In this document: positions 1 through 5,961 of the stretch, piece by piece
Numbering within the stretch: position 1 is the first letter of the stretch
Layout of the letters: the number at the start of each line of letters is the position of its first letter
Notes under the pieces: generated by a model
The model's input: the letters and a program-made list of their open reading frames with translations, nothing else
Databases searched by the model: none
Told to the model about the DNA's origin: nothing
Position numbers and translations under genes: made by a program
NCBI GenBank assembly: GCA_002692605.1
Contig: NZLE01000016.1
Span: forward strand, 32,316 to 38,276
Reading direction: 5' to 3'
DNA length: 5,961 nucleotides
DNA from: Opitutia bacterium
GTDB taxonomy: Bacteria > Verrucomicrobiota > Verrucomicrobiia > Opitutales > Seribacteraceae

Positions 1-1636
1 GATCATAGGTGAGCCAGTCCTCCACAACCCGCTTGGCTTCCTTGTATAAATCCTTGGCGATCGGGAGTTGTAACTGCCAAGCCATATTGAACGCCTGACA
101 GGTCTTCAACATGGACTTACCTCCCCAGTAGGTGTCTCCTCCTTGACGGCTTGCTTCAGATTTTTGAAGCAGATCATTCCCCCAACGATTGATAAATTCT
201 GCGAGCACTTCTTTACGGAATGCGTCGTCCTTTGGGAGAGGAAACAGAGGAATGATCCCGGTAAAAGGCCAGGAAATTTGGAAAGTCTTCCCTTTTGCCA
301 CCAACATTTCACCACGTCTGGTTTTGTATTTCATCCCCGTCAGGTCCAGGTTGTGTTGGGTCGTTCGGTAATGATGGGGAATCCATCCATGCAAAGTATC
401 TCCCCCGTCAGCCGTTTTGACTTTCCAAGTGGTGCGGACACTGCCTTTCTCTTTTTCATATTCCCAGTCAAATTGAGTATCGCGGGGAATCGCGCCAGCA
501 TGCGCGGAAAACAGTTCTACCCGACTCAAATCCTCGTTCAGGGCAGCAATGGAAAGCACGGGGCCTGTGAATTGGGTGTATCCATCCATCGGCTTGAAGG
601 AACCGCCGGGCGCGAAAATGCCAAAAACTCTTTCATCATGAACTAAGATACCGTTGGCCTGTAACTCCCCGGGTATCTTCAGTTGGAGCCCTCTTGGTTC
701 AATCCAAACATAAGGCATTCCCCTACCAAAAGTAACGTCCGCTTTTTTGCTTTCGTTCAGGTGTAGTCTCATGGCAACATGCCAGTCTCCCCAGTTTAGG
801 GTGGAGGCATGAGAAAAAGGGCCGGACTTTGGGGTGGTCGGGAGCTCTGACAGAACAAAATGATCCGCTGAGATAAAGCCCCACCCACCTTTCGATTTAT
901 CCACCAGTTGAATCTTGGCTTTTTTTCCCCGATATTCCCTTAGGTCCCAAGTTCGCCATTCAAGATCATTACTTCTCTTTCCCACCTCTTGGTAAACCGA
1001 CGTGCCTTCGACGAGTAAATGAACCCCAAGAATTTCCTTTTCACTTCCACCTGCAACTTTGAAATGAAGATAGTCTTTGCCCAATACAAATTCAGGAGAA
1101 GTCACCGTACCGAGCCCACCATCATATCCATAAAAACTGGCTGCATACCGCTTCCCGACAATACCCTTGCTGCCGTGTTGCGAATGGCTCATGGGCGCAT
1201 CCCCGAATGCGGTACCCTCCAATTCCCAACCTAAGGTTCGCCAGTCCTTTTCAAAATCAAAAAGAGTTTGTTCCGGTAAATCGGAATCGGGAGTGGGGTC
1301 AATGGGTTCAATCAGCAAAGGGTCGCCGTGATCCATTTCCGTACCGTTCTCATTCCATTCCAAGGGATACCAAATTTGAATCCCTTGCGCATCAGCGCTT
1401 ACGGTGAAAGGATAAGCATAGAGACGACCGGGGAAATCCTCGTTGGCCAATAATGTGGTCCACCAGTCATTGGTGGGCAGTGGCTTTCCCTGAACCTCGG
1501 GCTCGAGATTTACTTTTTTGGCAAAAAGTTTTTGAATCGATTCATTTGCGGGCGGTTTTTCCGCGAATGGAACGGAAGAGAATAATTTGGGTACAAAAAG
1601 AACCCAAAGGAAAAGAGGGTAAAATCTAAAGCGCAT
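1..1636 (-). CDS. Secreted GH81 endo-beta-1,3-glucanase, N-terminal 545 codons (3' end beyond the left edge)
   Basis: This frame is open from an ATG at 1636 to the window edge. Family GH81 hydrolyses internal beta-1,3-glucosidic bonds (laminarin, curdlan, callose). Residues 1-25 form a Sec-type signal peptide with a hydrophobic core (PLFLWVLFVPKLF), probably cut after VPFA. Residues 52-91 carry the GH81 opening PLPTNDWWTTLL, then LYAYPFTVSADAQG and IQIWYP. Residues 125-264 are an inserted domain (separate entry). GH81 resumes with NWGDWHVAMRL (281-291), FGRGMPYV (303-310), GWIPHHYR (417-424), RRGEML (440-445) and PFTGIIPLFPLP (457-468). The helical C-terminal domain begins near 475 with DTYWGGK (501-507) and EDWLTYD at the edge. 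The family's catalytic Asp and Glu residues lie further downstream, so activity cannot be judged here. The start is fixed by an in-frame TAA at 1670-1672 with no other start codon between. No Shine-Dalgarno is visible. It lies 64 nt after the DUF1501 gene. The family call is from recognised motifs, not a search. Confidence 0.9.
   Translation of the reverse strand, partial: MRFRFYPLFLWVLFVPKLFSSVPFAEKPPANESIQKLFAKKVNLEPEVQGKPLPTNDWWTTLLANEDFPGRLYAYPFTVSADAQGIQIWYPLEWNENGTEMDHGDPLLIEPIDPTPDSDLPEQTLFDFEKDWRTLGWELEGTAFGDAPMSHSQHGSKGIVGKRYAASFYGYDGGLGTVTSPEFVLGKDYLHFKVAGGSEKEILGVHLLVEGTSVYQEVGKRSNDLEWRTWDLREYRGKKAKIQLVDKSKGGWGFISADHFVLSELPTTPKSGPFSHASTLNWGDWHVAMRLHLNESKKADVTFGRGMPYVWIEPRGLQLKIPGELQANGILVHDERVFGIFAPGGSFKPMDGYTQFTGPVLSIAALNEDLSRVELFSAHAGAIPRDTQFDWEYEKEKGSVRTTWKVKTADGGDTLHGWIPHHYRTTQHNLDLTGMKYKTRRGEMLVAKGKTFQISWPFTGIIPLFPLPKDDAFRKEVLAEFINRWGNDLLQKSEASRQGGDTYWGGKSMLKTCQAFNMAWQLQLPIAKDLYKEAKRVVEDWLTYD
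845..1264 (-). other. GH32-type accessory beta-sandwich domain nested inside the GH81 N-terminal domain
   Basis: Codons about 125-264 of the GH81 gene encode a module that does not belong to GH81. It begins LFDFEKDWRTLGWELEG, continues TAFGDAP (142-148), GIVGKRYAASFYGYDGGLGT (158-177), TSPEFVL (179-185), YLHFKVAGGS (189-198), LEWRTWDLREYRGKKAKIQL (225-244) and ends VDKSKGGWGFISADHFVLSE (245-264). The order (DFE, GW, AFG, GxxGK, SF, GxxTSPxF, FxxxGG, WxxWD, GKxAxIxxVD, GGWGxIxxD) is the pattern I know from an accessory domain in GH32 levanase-like proteins of planctomycetes and verrucomicrobia. The usual GGWGHI reads GGWGFI here. GH81 motifs flank it on both sides, so it is an in-frame insertion into a loop, not a terminal add-on. 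A glycan-binding role is likely but inferred. Confidence 0.75.
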
Positions 1637-1650
1637 GAGGGTGATGACTG

Positions 1651-1680
1651 TAATTGGATGGGCCGAAGGTTATCCAACCA
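1651..1680 (-). other. Short inverted repeat in the spacer before the GH81 gene
   Basis: Read on the minus strand, TGGTTGGAT (1680-1672) can pair with ATCCAATTA (1659-1651) as nine pairs, two of them G-U wobbles. The 12-nt loop AACCTTCGGCCC contains cUUCGg. The wobbles work only in minus-strand RNA, where the operon message would be; on the other strand they become A-C mismatches. The arm ends about 14 nt before the GH81 start codon. No U tract follows, so it does not look like an intrinsic terminator. It could mark an mRNA processing or translation-control point, or be chance. Confidence 0.3.
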
Positions 1681-1700
1681 AACCACATGCGAATAATTGC

Positions 1701-3209
1701 TTAGGCAAGAATTTTGTGAATCACATGTCCATGGACATTGGTCAGTCGTCTTTCCAATCCGTTGTGATAATAAGAAAGGCGCTCATGGTCCAGCCCCATC
1801 AGATGAAGAATGGTGGCATTGAAATCATAGACGCTCGACTTTCCTTGCACACTCTTAAAACCAAAGTTATCACTCTGGCCGTAACTGTATCCCTTCTTGA
1901 CTCCAGCGCCTGCAAAGAAACAGGTGAACGCATCGGGATTATGATCCCGTCCCGTTCCATTACCCTGTAAAAAGGGCATTCTGCCAAATTCGGTGCACCA
2001 GACTACCAAAGTGTTTTTCAGAAGGCCCCGGCGTTTCATGTCACTGATCAGGGCAGCCGTTGGCTGATCCATGATTTCAGCCTGCATGGCATGGGTTTTG
2101 TCGATATTACTGTGCGAATCCCAGTTGGTGATCCCATTACCTCCGGAGGGATCACTCCCATTAAACAGTTGTACCACCCTCACACCTTTTTCGAGTAACC
2201 GTCGGGCAAGGATACAATTCTTGGCGTATTCCTTCTTAAGATCAGTTCCGGTATCCAGTCCATACTCTTTTTTGATGGATTCCGGTTCTTTTGAAATATC
2301 CATCACATCAGGAATGGAGGTCTGCATTTTACCAGCTAGTTCATAACTGGCGATTCGAGCAGCCAAATCCGCATCTCCGGGAAACTTTTCAAGGTGCATA
2401 CCGTTCAGCCGTTGCAGGAGGCTCACCGTAGACCGGTCATCCGCACTGGTGTAGGAAGCAGGGCGGGACAAATTGGCGGGTGGGTTTTTGGCATTGAAAT
2501 CGGTTCCTTGAAAAGCAGCCGGAAGAAAACCGTTTCCAAAATTATTTTTTCCGGATCGTGCGGGACCGCGGGGATCATTAATGGCGACGAAAGCAGGAAG
2601 TTCCTCATTCTCCGAACCGAGGGCATAAGTTGCCCAAGAACCAAAGGAAGGAAATCCTTCCATGGTGAATCCGGTATTTAGAAAGTTTTCACCCTGCGGA
2701 TGGGCACTGGTTTGGGTGTGCAATGAATGAACGAAACAGAAATCATCAGCAAGTTCTCCCAAGTTTGGAAGTAGGTCGGAAATCATTTTCCCACAATTTC
2801 CACGAGGTTTGAATTCCCAAAATGGTTTCGCGATATTACCTGATGGCCCCTCAAAGGTGACCGCTGGCATACCTGGAGGCTTTTGTCCGTGATACTTGGT
2901 CAAGTCAGGTTTGTAGTCAAAGGTATCAACGTGACTGACCGCCCCCGGACAAAAAATTACCAACACCTGTTTTGCATCGGTTTCAAAATGAGGATCGCGT
3001 GGAGTGTATGGATTATTGGGATCAATCGGCGGACGAATCGGAGATTTTCCGGTGAAACTGGTCGGATCGTTGGAGCCAAACAATCCGTCCTTGCTTAACA
3101 ACTGGGCAAGTCCCAATGCACCGGTTGAAAAACCAGCGCTCTTCATGAACCCACGTCGATTTAAGAGGGATTGACCGATGGAGGAAATTTTTTCTTCGTG
3201 ATTACTCAT
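1701..3209 (-). CDS. Tat-exported DUF1501 protein (alkaline phosphatase/sulfatase-like fold)
   Basis: The 502-residue product matches DUF1501 (PF07394) over its whole length; the biochemical role of the family is not established. The N-terminus has a twin-arginine signal, NRRGFMK (17-23), followed by a mildly hydrophobic stretch (SAGFSTGALGLAQLL), so export of a folded protein is expected. Family motifs in order are SHVDTFDYKP (92-101), HPQGENFLNTG (170-180), PSFGSWATYALGSENEELP (187-205), NWDSHSN (362-368), LVVWCTEFGR (401-410), GRDHNPDAF (420-428), YDFNATILHLMGLDH (461-475) and RRLTNVHGHVI (487-497). D95 or D98, D364, H366 and H423 sit where metal ligands of the alkaline phosphatase superfamily would be expected, by motif position only. 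The length is normal and the gene is complete. The start is certain: an in-frame TGA at 3219-3221 leaves no other start codon. It follows the cytochrome gene by 12 nt, so the two are probably co-transcribed and may be translationally coupled; no Shine-Dalgarno is seen. Confidence 0.93.
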   Translation of the reverse strand: MSNHEEKISSIGQSLLNRRGFMKSAGFSTGALGLAQLLSKDGLFGSNDPTSFTGKSPIRPPIDPNNPYTPRDPHFETDAKQVLVIFCPGAVSHVDTFDYKPDLTKYHGQKPPGMPAVTFEGPSGNIAKPFWEFKPRGNCGKMISDLLPNLGELADDFCFVHSLHTQTSAHPQGENFLNTGFTMEGFPSFGSWATYALGSENEELPAFVAINDPRGPARSGKNNFGNGFLPAAFQGTDFNAKNPPANLSRPASYTSADDRSTVSLLQRLNGMHLEKFPGDADLAARIASYELAGKMQTSIPDVMDISKEPESIKKEYGLDTGTDLKKEYAKNCILARRLLEKGVRVVQLFNGSDPSGGNGITNWDSHSNIDKTHAMQAEIMDQPTAALISDMKRRGLLKNTLVVWCTEFGRMPFLQGNGTGRDHNPDAFTCFFAGAGVKKGYSYGQSDNFGFKSVQGKSSVYDFNATILHLMGLDHERLSYYHNGLERRLTNVHGHVIHKILA

Positions 3210-3221
3210 TGCCGGAAATCA

Positions 3222-5961
3222 TTATGGTAGGAAGGCAAATTCATTGGAATTGATCAAAGCCCGACACACAATCTCAAGCCCCCGATCCCGAGCAATCAGC
3301 AAGGAGGCTTTCAATTCCTCATTCTCTGGCTTACGAGAGAAGACTAATTCAAAGGCGCGAACCACAGAAGCCTTCAGATTACCTTCCGATTCTTTTTGGG
3401 CTCGTTTTGCGAGATGCTTCGCTTGATCAACCACAAAACTACTGTTCATGAGGTTGAGGGCCTGGAGGGGTGTGGTGGATACCGGTCTTTTGGCCCGAAC
3501 TTGCCCACAATCCGGGAAATCAAAAGCGGTAAATATCTGATCGTCTACCCGGCGCATCCTTTCCTGATAGATCATTCTTCGCCATGTTTCGGGACCAAAA
3601 TTATCAATCACTTGCCATTGGGCATAGGTCTTTTTAACGTTGTGAATTCTGTAACTGCGCCCACCCATTTCACGGTTCAATTTTCCGGAAGCAAGCAGGA
3701 TGCCGTCACGAATCACCTCAGCCTCCACCCGTCTGGGAGGAAAGCGCCAAAGGAGAGAGCTGGTCGCATCTTTTTCAAGGCCTACTTCCGAGGGTTGATT
3801 CGATCTTTTGAATGCATCCGATAAAACCAACAACCGTATCAATTCCTTCATTGACCAAGGAGTGCCTTCGGGTCGGGAAGGGGTAGAAAATTCAGCCGCA
3901 ATCCAATCAAGCAATTCGGGATGACTGGGGGGGGCGCCCGCTCTGCCAAAGTCGCCGCCTGTTACAACCAAACCCGCCCCAAACACATGTTGCCACAATC
4001 GGTTCGCCATGACCCGAGCAGTTAAGGGGTTTTTTTCGTCTACCAGCCACTCGGCAAATTCCGCCCTTCTGGCCCGACCACTGGTATCATTATCGACTCC
4101 CAAAGCCCCGGAGAGGATTTTAGGGGCTCCGGGAAGCACTACGTCTCTGGGGTTTTCAGGGCTGCCTCGATGCAAGACGTAAGTTACTTTGGGCTTGATG
4201 AAGCTACCCACAAAACTGGGGCGAGGACCTTTTTCGGATAGTTTGTAAGCGGAGTGATTTATTTCACTGACGGCATCTCCAAGGGATTTGTCACCATTCA
4301 TTAAATTTCTTATTTTCTCGATCGATGCAACTTCCGTCCAAGTCCCGTCCGCCAGTTTCACGTTAACTAGAAATTGATCGAAATTGAATTTGTTCTTTTG
4401 TTCGAGGTAATCGGTTTCGTAATAATACTCCCGATTACTGCTCATTCGCAAACGGCCTACCGTTACCGGTTTGTCAAAGCTGAATTCAACCCAAGGATTT
4501 TGCTTCTTCTCTTTGTTAAAACTCGCCTGCCATCGCTGCGTTCCATATTTCCCATCAATGACTCTGGCAACCGGGAACCTGTCCCCTTGTTGGGCAAATG
4601 CTGAATCAGTCCATACTTTTGTGCCGTTGGAAGCGCTGGCAAGATTGAAGTCCTCCGATGGCAAACCAAAAATCTCAACCTCATCCAAACCGACGTAACC
4701 GGACCAAAAATTTAGCCTTAACCCAACCGCTTCAACCGGTTTCCAGTGAACTTCCTTGTAGCCTCCCCAATCCTCTTCCCAAGATGAGGTTTTGCTTCTT
4801 ATTTTGTTACGGTGCTTTGACACTTCACGCCAAATTTCATTGGCTATCATCTTGCGGGGATGATCCTGAGAAAATTCGGGGAACCGGCTTCCAAACTCAA
4901 TATCCTCAAAGACCGCCGTCATGGAGTAGTAGTCCTGAATCGAAATAGGGTCAAACTTATGATTATGGCACCGAGCGCAGCTCATGGTCACACCAAGCAT
5001 AGATGCGCCTACCGTTTGCATAATTTCATCCATCCGGTCAGCTCTTGCCTGTCGGATTGCAGATGGTTCCTGTCCAACCGTAGCCGCAGGCACATGGGGG
5101 CCAGACACTAAAAAACCAAGGGCTTCTCCCACCCCCATTCCGTCTCCAGCCAATTGTTGACGAACAAACTCATCATAGGGAAGATCCTGATTGAAGGCAC
5201 GGATTACATAATCTCGATAAACCCATGCGAGTTTCCGGTAGAGGTTGGATTCGGAACCGTTGGTTTCCGCCCATCGGATGACATCCAACCAATGCTGAGC
5301 CCATCGTTCTCCAAAATGCGGCGAGGCAAGCAATTCATCAATTAAAGAAGCGTAGGCTTGTTTCGGATTCCTTTGATGATCGGAGAGAAATTCCGCAACC
5401 CTAGATGATTGCGGCGGTAATCCGGTCAAAACGACAGATGCCCGTCGGATTAGCGCCAATGGTTCGGCTTCTTGATTTTTCGGAATTCCTTCTTTTTCCA
5501 GTCGTTTGTTGATAAAGGCATCGATCGGATTTTGGGAATTCCCAGGAAGTTCGGGTCGGACGATCGATTGGAATGCCCAATGGTCCGTGCCCTCTTTCAC
5601 TTTTTCGTTCATTTGACCAGGCCAAACAGCGCCTTCGGCAATCCAATCACGAAGAATTTCTATTTCATCATCGAAGAGTCGGTCCCCTTTGGGCGGCATA
5701 CTAATTTCAGGATCATCACTTTGGATTACTTCCATGAGATAACTCTCCTCGGGTTTTCCCGGAACCATTGCCAAAAGACCCGAATCCCCTCCTTTGAGCA
5801 AATGCACTCGTCGATCCGTTCTGAAGCCGGATTTCTGCTTATCCGGACCGTGACAATCCATGCAGTAATCCTGAAAGAGTGGCAAAATGTCATTTTCAAA
5901 GTCCACCTTGGCTTCCAAAACGGAAATGAAGGCAACCGAACAAATCAGCGCTTTATTACTA
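3222..5961 (-). CDS. Secreted planctomycete-type cytochrome c protein, PSCyt1-DUF1549-DUF1553 (5' end beyond the right edge)
   Basis: A long frame, stop TAA at 3222-3224, stays open to the right edge. Residues here are counted from TTG at 5918, but that is probably not the start: the codons upstream read SNKALICSVAFISVLEA, a signal-peptide core, so the true start lies a few codons outside. The mature protein would begin near KVDFENDILPLF. Domains in order are: a PSCyt1-like cytochrome (about 11-97) with haem site CMDCH (19-23) and a possible distal ligand in ISMPPKGDRL (M74); DUF1549 (about 131-340, with ERWAQHWLDVIRWAET) holding a second CxxCH, CARCH (314-318); a discoidin-like sandwich (about 390-536); and DUF1553 (about 617-890, with NPLTARVMANRLWQHVFG, PSHPELLDW, RVEAEVIRDGIL, STTPLQALNLMN). 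It should be periplasmic or surface-exposed, with haem attached at the two motifs; electron transfer is inferred and the family's substrate is unknown. It leads the cluster seen here, and the matching DUF1501 gene follows at 12 nt, as is usual in Planctomycetes and Verrucomicrobia. Confidence 0.93.
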   Translation of the reverse strand, partial: SNKALICSVAFISVLEAKVDFENDILPLFQDYCMDCHGPDKQKSGFRTDRRVHLLKGGDSGLLAMVPGKPEESYLMEVIQSDDPEISMPPKGDRLFDDEIEILRDWIAEGAVWPGQMNEKVKEGTDHWAFQSIVRPELPGNSQNPIDAFINKRLEKEGIPKNQEAEPLALIRRASVVLTGLPPQSSRVAEFLSDHQRNPKQAYASLIDELLASPHFGERWAQHWLDVIRWAETNGSESNLYRKLAWVYRDYVIRAFNQDLPYDEFVRQQLAGDGMGVGEALGFLVSGPHVPAATVGQEPSAIRQARADRMDEIMQTVGASMLGVTMSCARCHNHKFDPISIQDYYSMTAVFEDIEFGSRFPEFSQDHPRKMIANEIWREVSKHRNKIRSKTSSWEEDWGGYKEVHWKPVEAVGLRLNFWSGYVGLDEVEIFGLPSEDFNLASASNGTKVWTDSAFAQQGDRFPVARVIDGKYGTQRWQASFNKEKKQNPWVEFSFDKPVTVGRLRMSSNREYYYETDYLEQKNKFNFDQFLVNVKLADGTWTEVASIEKIRNLMNGDKSLGDAVSEINHSAYKLSEKGPRPSFVGSFIKPKVTYVLHRGSPENPRDVVLPGAPKILSGALGVDNDTSGRARRAEFAEWLVDEKNPLTARVMANRLWQHVFGAGLVVTGGDFGRAGAPPSHPELLDWIAAEFSTPSRPEGTPWSMKELIRLLVLSDAFKRSNQPSEVGLEKDATSSLLWRFPPRRVEAEVIRDGILLASGKLNREMGGRSYRIHNVKKTYAQWQVIDNFGPETWRRMIYQERMRRVDDQIFTAFDFPDCGQVRAKRPVSTTPLQALNLMNSSFVVDQAKHLAKRAQKESEGNLKASVVRAFELVFSRKPENEELKASLLIARDRGLEIVCRALINSNEFAFLP
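4311..4751 (-). other. Discoidin (F5/8 type C)-like domain within the cytochrome protein
   Basis: Codons about 390-536 of the cytochrome gene separate DUF1549 from DUF1553. The stretch starts with a strand ending GLDEVEIFG (410-418), then NLASASNGTKVW (425-436), ARVIDGKYGTQRWQAS (451-466), NPWVEFSFDKPVTVGRLRMS (474-493) and a late strand FLVNVKLADGTWTEVAS (516-532). The pattern of NLA, VIDG, W, WVEF and a paired GRL strand is typical of galactose-binding-like sandwiches. Similar segments occur in other members of this protein family, so it is probably ancestral and not a new insertion. Ligand binding is not shown by the sequence. Confidence 0.6.
4965..4979 (-). other. Second haem c attachment motif (CARCH)
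   Basis: These five codons encode C-A-R-C-H, followed by NHKFDPI. The position at the end of DUF1549 and the following HxKFDPI context are typical of the family, which supports a genuine haem site and not a chance CxxCH. Confidence 0.75.
5850..5864 (-). other. First haem c attachment motif (CMDCH)
   Basis: These five codons encode C-M-D-C-H in the context LFQDYCMDCHGPDKQKSGFR, the standard PSCyt1 haem site. Two cysteines would bind haem covalently and the histidine would be the proximal iron ligand. Confidence 0.88.
5910..5960 (-). other. Signal peptide of the cytochrome protein, upstream of the apparent TTG start
   Basis: In frame with the cytochrome, these 17 codons read SNKALICSVAFISVLEA, a lysine followed by a hydrophobic run and a small residue before the mature sequence KVDFEND. 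This is the core of a Sec signal peptide, with the initiating codon just beyond the edge. Haem c proteins must cross the membrane, so a signal peptide is expected here. Confidence 0.75.

Noticed and set aside
143..646. Plus-strand open frame of 167 codons
   Set aside because: It lies wholly opposite the GH81 coding frame, has no recognisable motif, and its translation looks like antisense of conserved GH81 codons.
1651..1680. Inverted repeat considered as an intrinsic terminator between DUF1501 and GH81
   Set aside because: The stem is AT-rich with G-U pairs and there is no U tract after it.
1635..1970. Plus-strand open frame of 111 codons across the GH81-DUF1501 junction
   Set aside because: It overlaps the conserved DUF1501 C-terminus on the other strand and has no recognisable domain.
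3220..3222. ATG overlapping the cytochrome stop codon (TAATG) as a start for a coupled gene
   Set aside because: Its frame stops after six codons; the DUF1501 start at 3209 is the only one that opens the conserved frame.
3396..3824. Plus-strand open frame of 142 codons
   Set aside because: It is antisense to the conserved DUF1553 region and shows no protein-family features.
4029..4035. A AAA AAC slippery heptamer in the correct phase for -1 frameshifting in the cytochrome gene
   Set aside because: It arises from the family motif DEKNPLTARV, the zero frame continues through conserved DUF1553 sequence, and the -1 frame yields only a short tail without known motifs.
1..5961. CRISPR arrays, tRNA or rRNA genes, insertion sequences, attachment sites
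   Set aside because: Nearly the whole window is occupied by three conserved coding frames, and I saw no regular repeats, cloverleaf-like sequence or transposase motifs.

Overview
The window holds three genes, all on the minus strand and packed tightly, so they read right to left as one probable operon: a secreted c-type cytochrome of the planctomycete type (PSCyt1-DUF1549-DUF1553), a Tat-exported DUF1501 protein, and the first 545 codons of a secreted glycoside hydrolase that I recognise as family GH81 (endo-beta-1,3-glucanase). The outer two genes run off the window: the cytochrome lacks its first few codons at the right edge, and the GH81 lacks its C-terminal part at the left edge. No plus-strand gene, RNA gene, mobile element or CRISPR array is visible.

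Organism: the DUF1549/DUF1553 plus DUF1501 pair is a hallmark of the Planctomycetes-Verrucomicrobia group. The moderate GC content by eye, the lack of clear Shine-Dalgarno sequences and the GH81 with an inserted domain of a type I associate with GH32 proteins of that group fit a polysaccharide-degrading, perhaps marine, verrucomicrobium or planctomycete. This assignment is inference from gene content.

Layout: 5961-3222 is the cytochrome; a 12-nt spacer follows; 3209-1701 is DUF1501; a 64-nt spacer with a short inverted repeat follows; 1636-1 is the GH81. Spacing and shared orientation suggest co-transcription from a promoter upstream of the right edge.

How they may work together: GH81 enzymes cut beta-1,3-glucans such as laminarin, curdlan or callose. 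The cytochrome carries two CxxCH haem-binding motifs and a discoidin-like beta-sandwich that could touch a glycan, and the DUF1501 protein has an alkaline-phosphatase/sulfatase-like fold. The role of the cytochrome/DUF1501 pair is not established in general; its link here to a beta-glucanase is the main clue this window offers. The most distinctive single item is the GH81 itself, whose N-terminal beta-sandwich is split by a domain of about 140 residues that resembles one known from GH32 levanase-like proteins.
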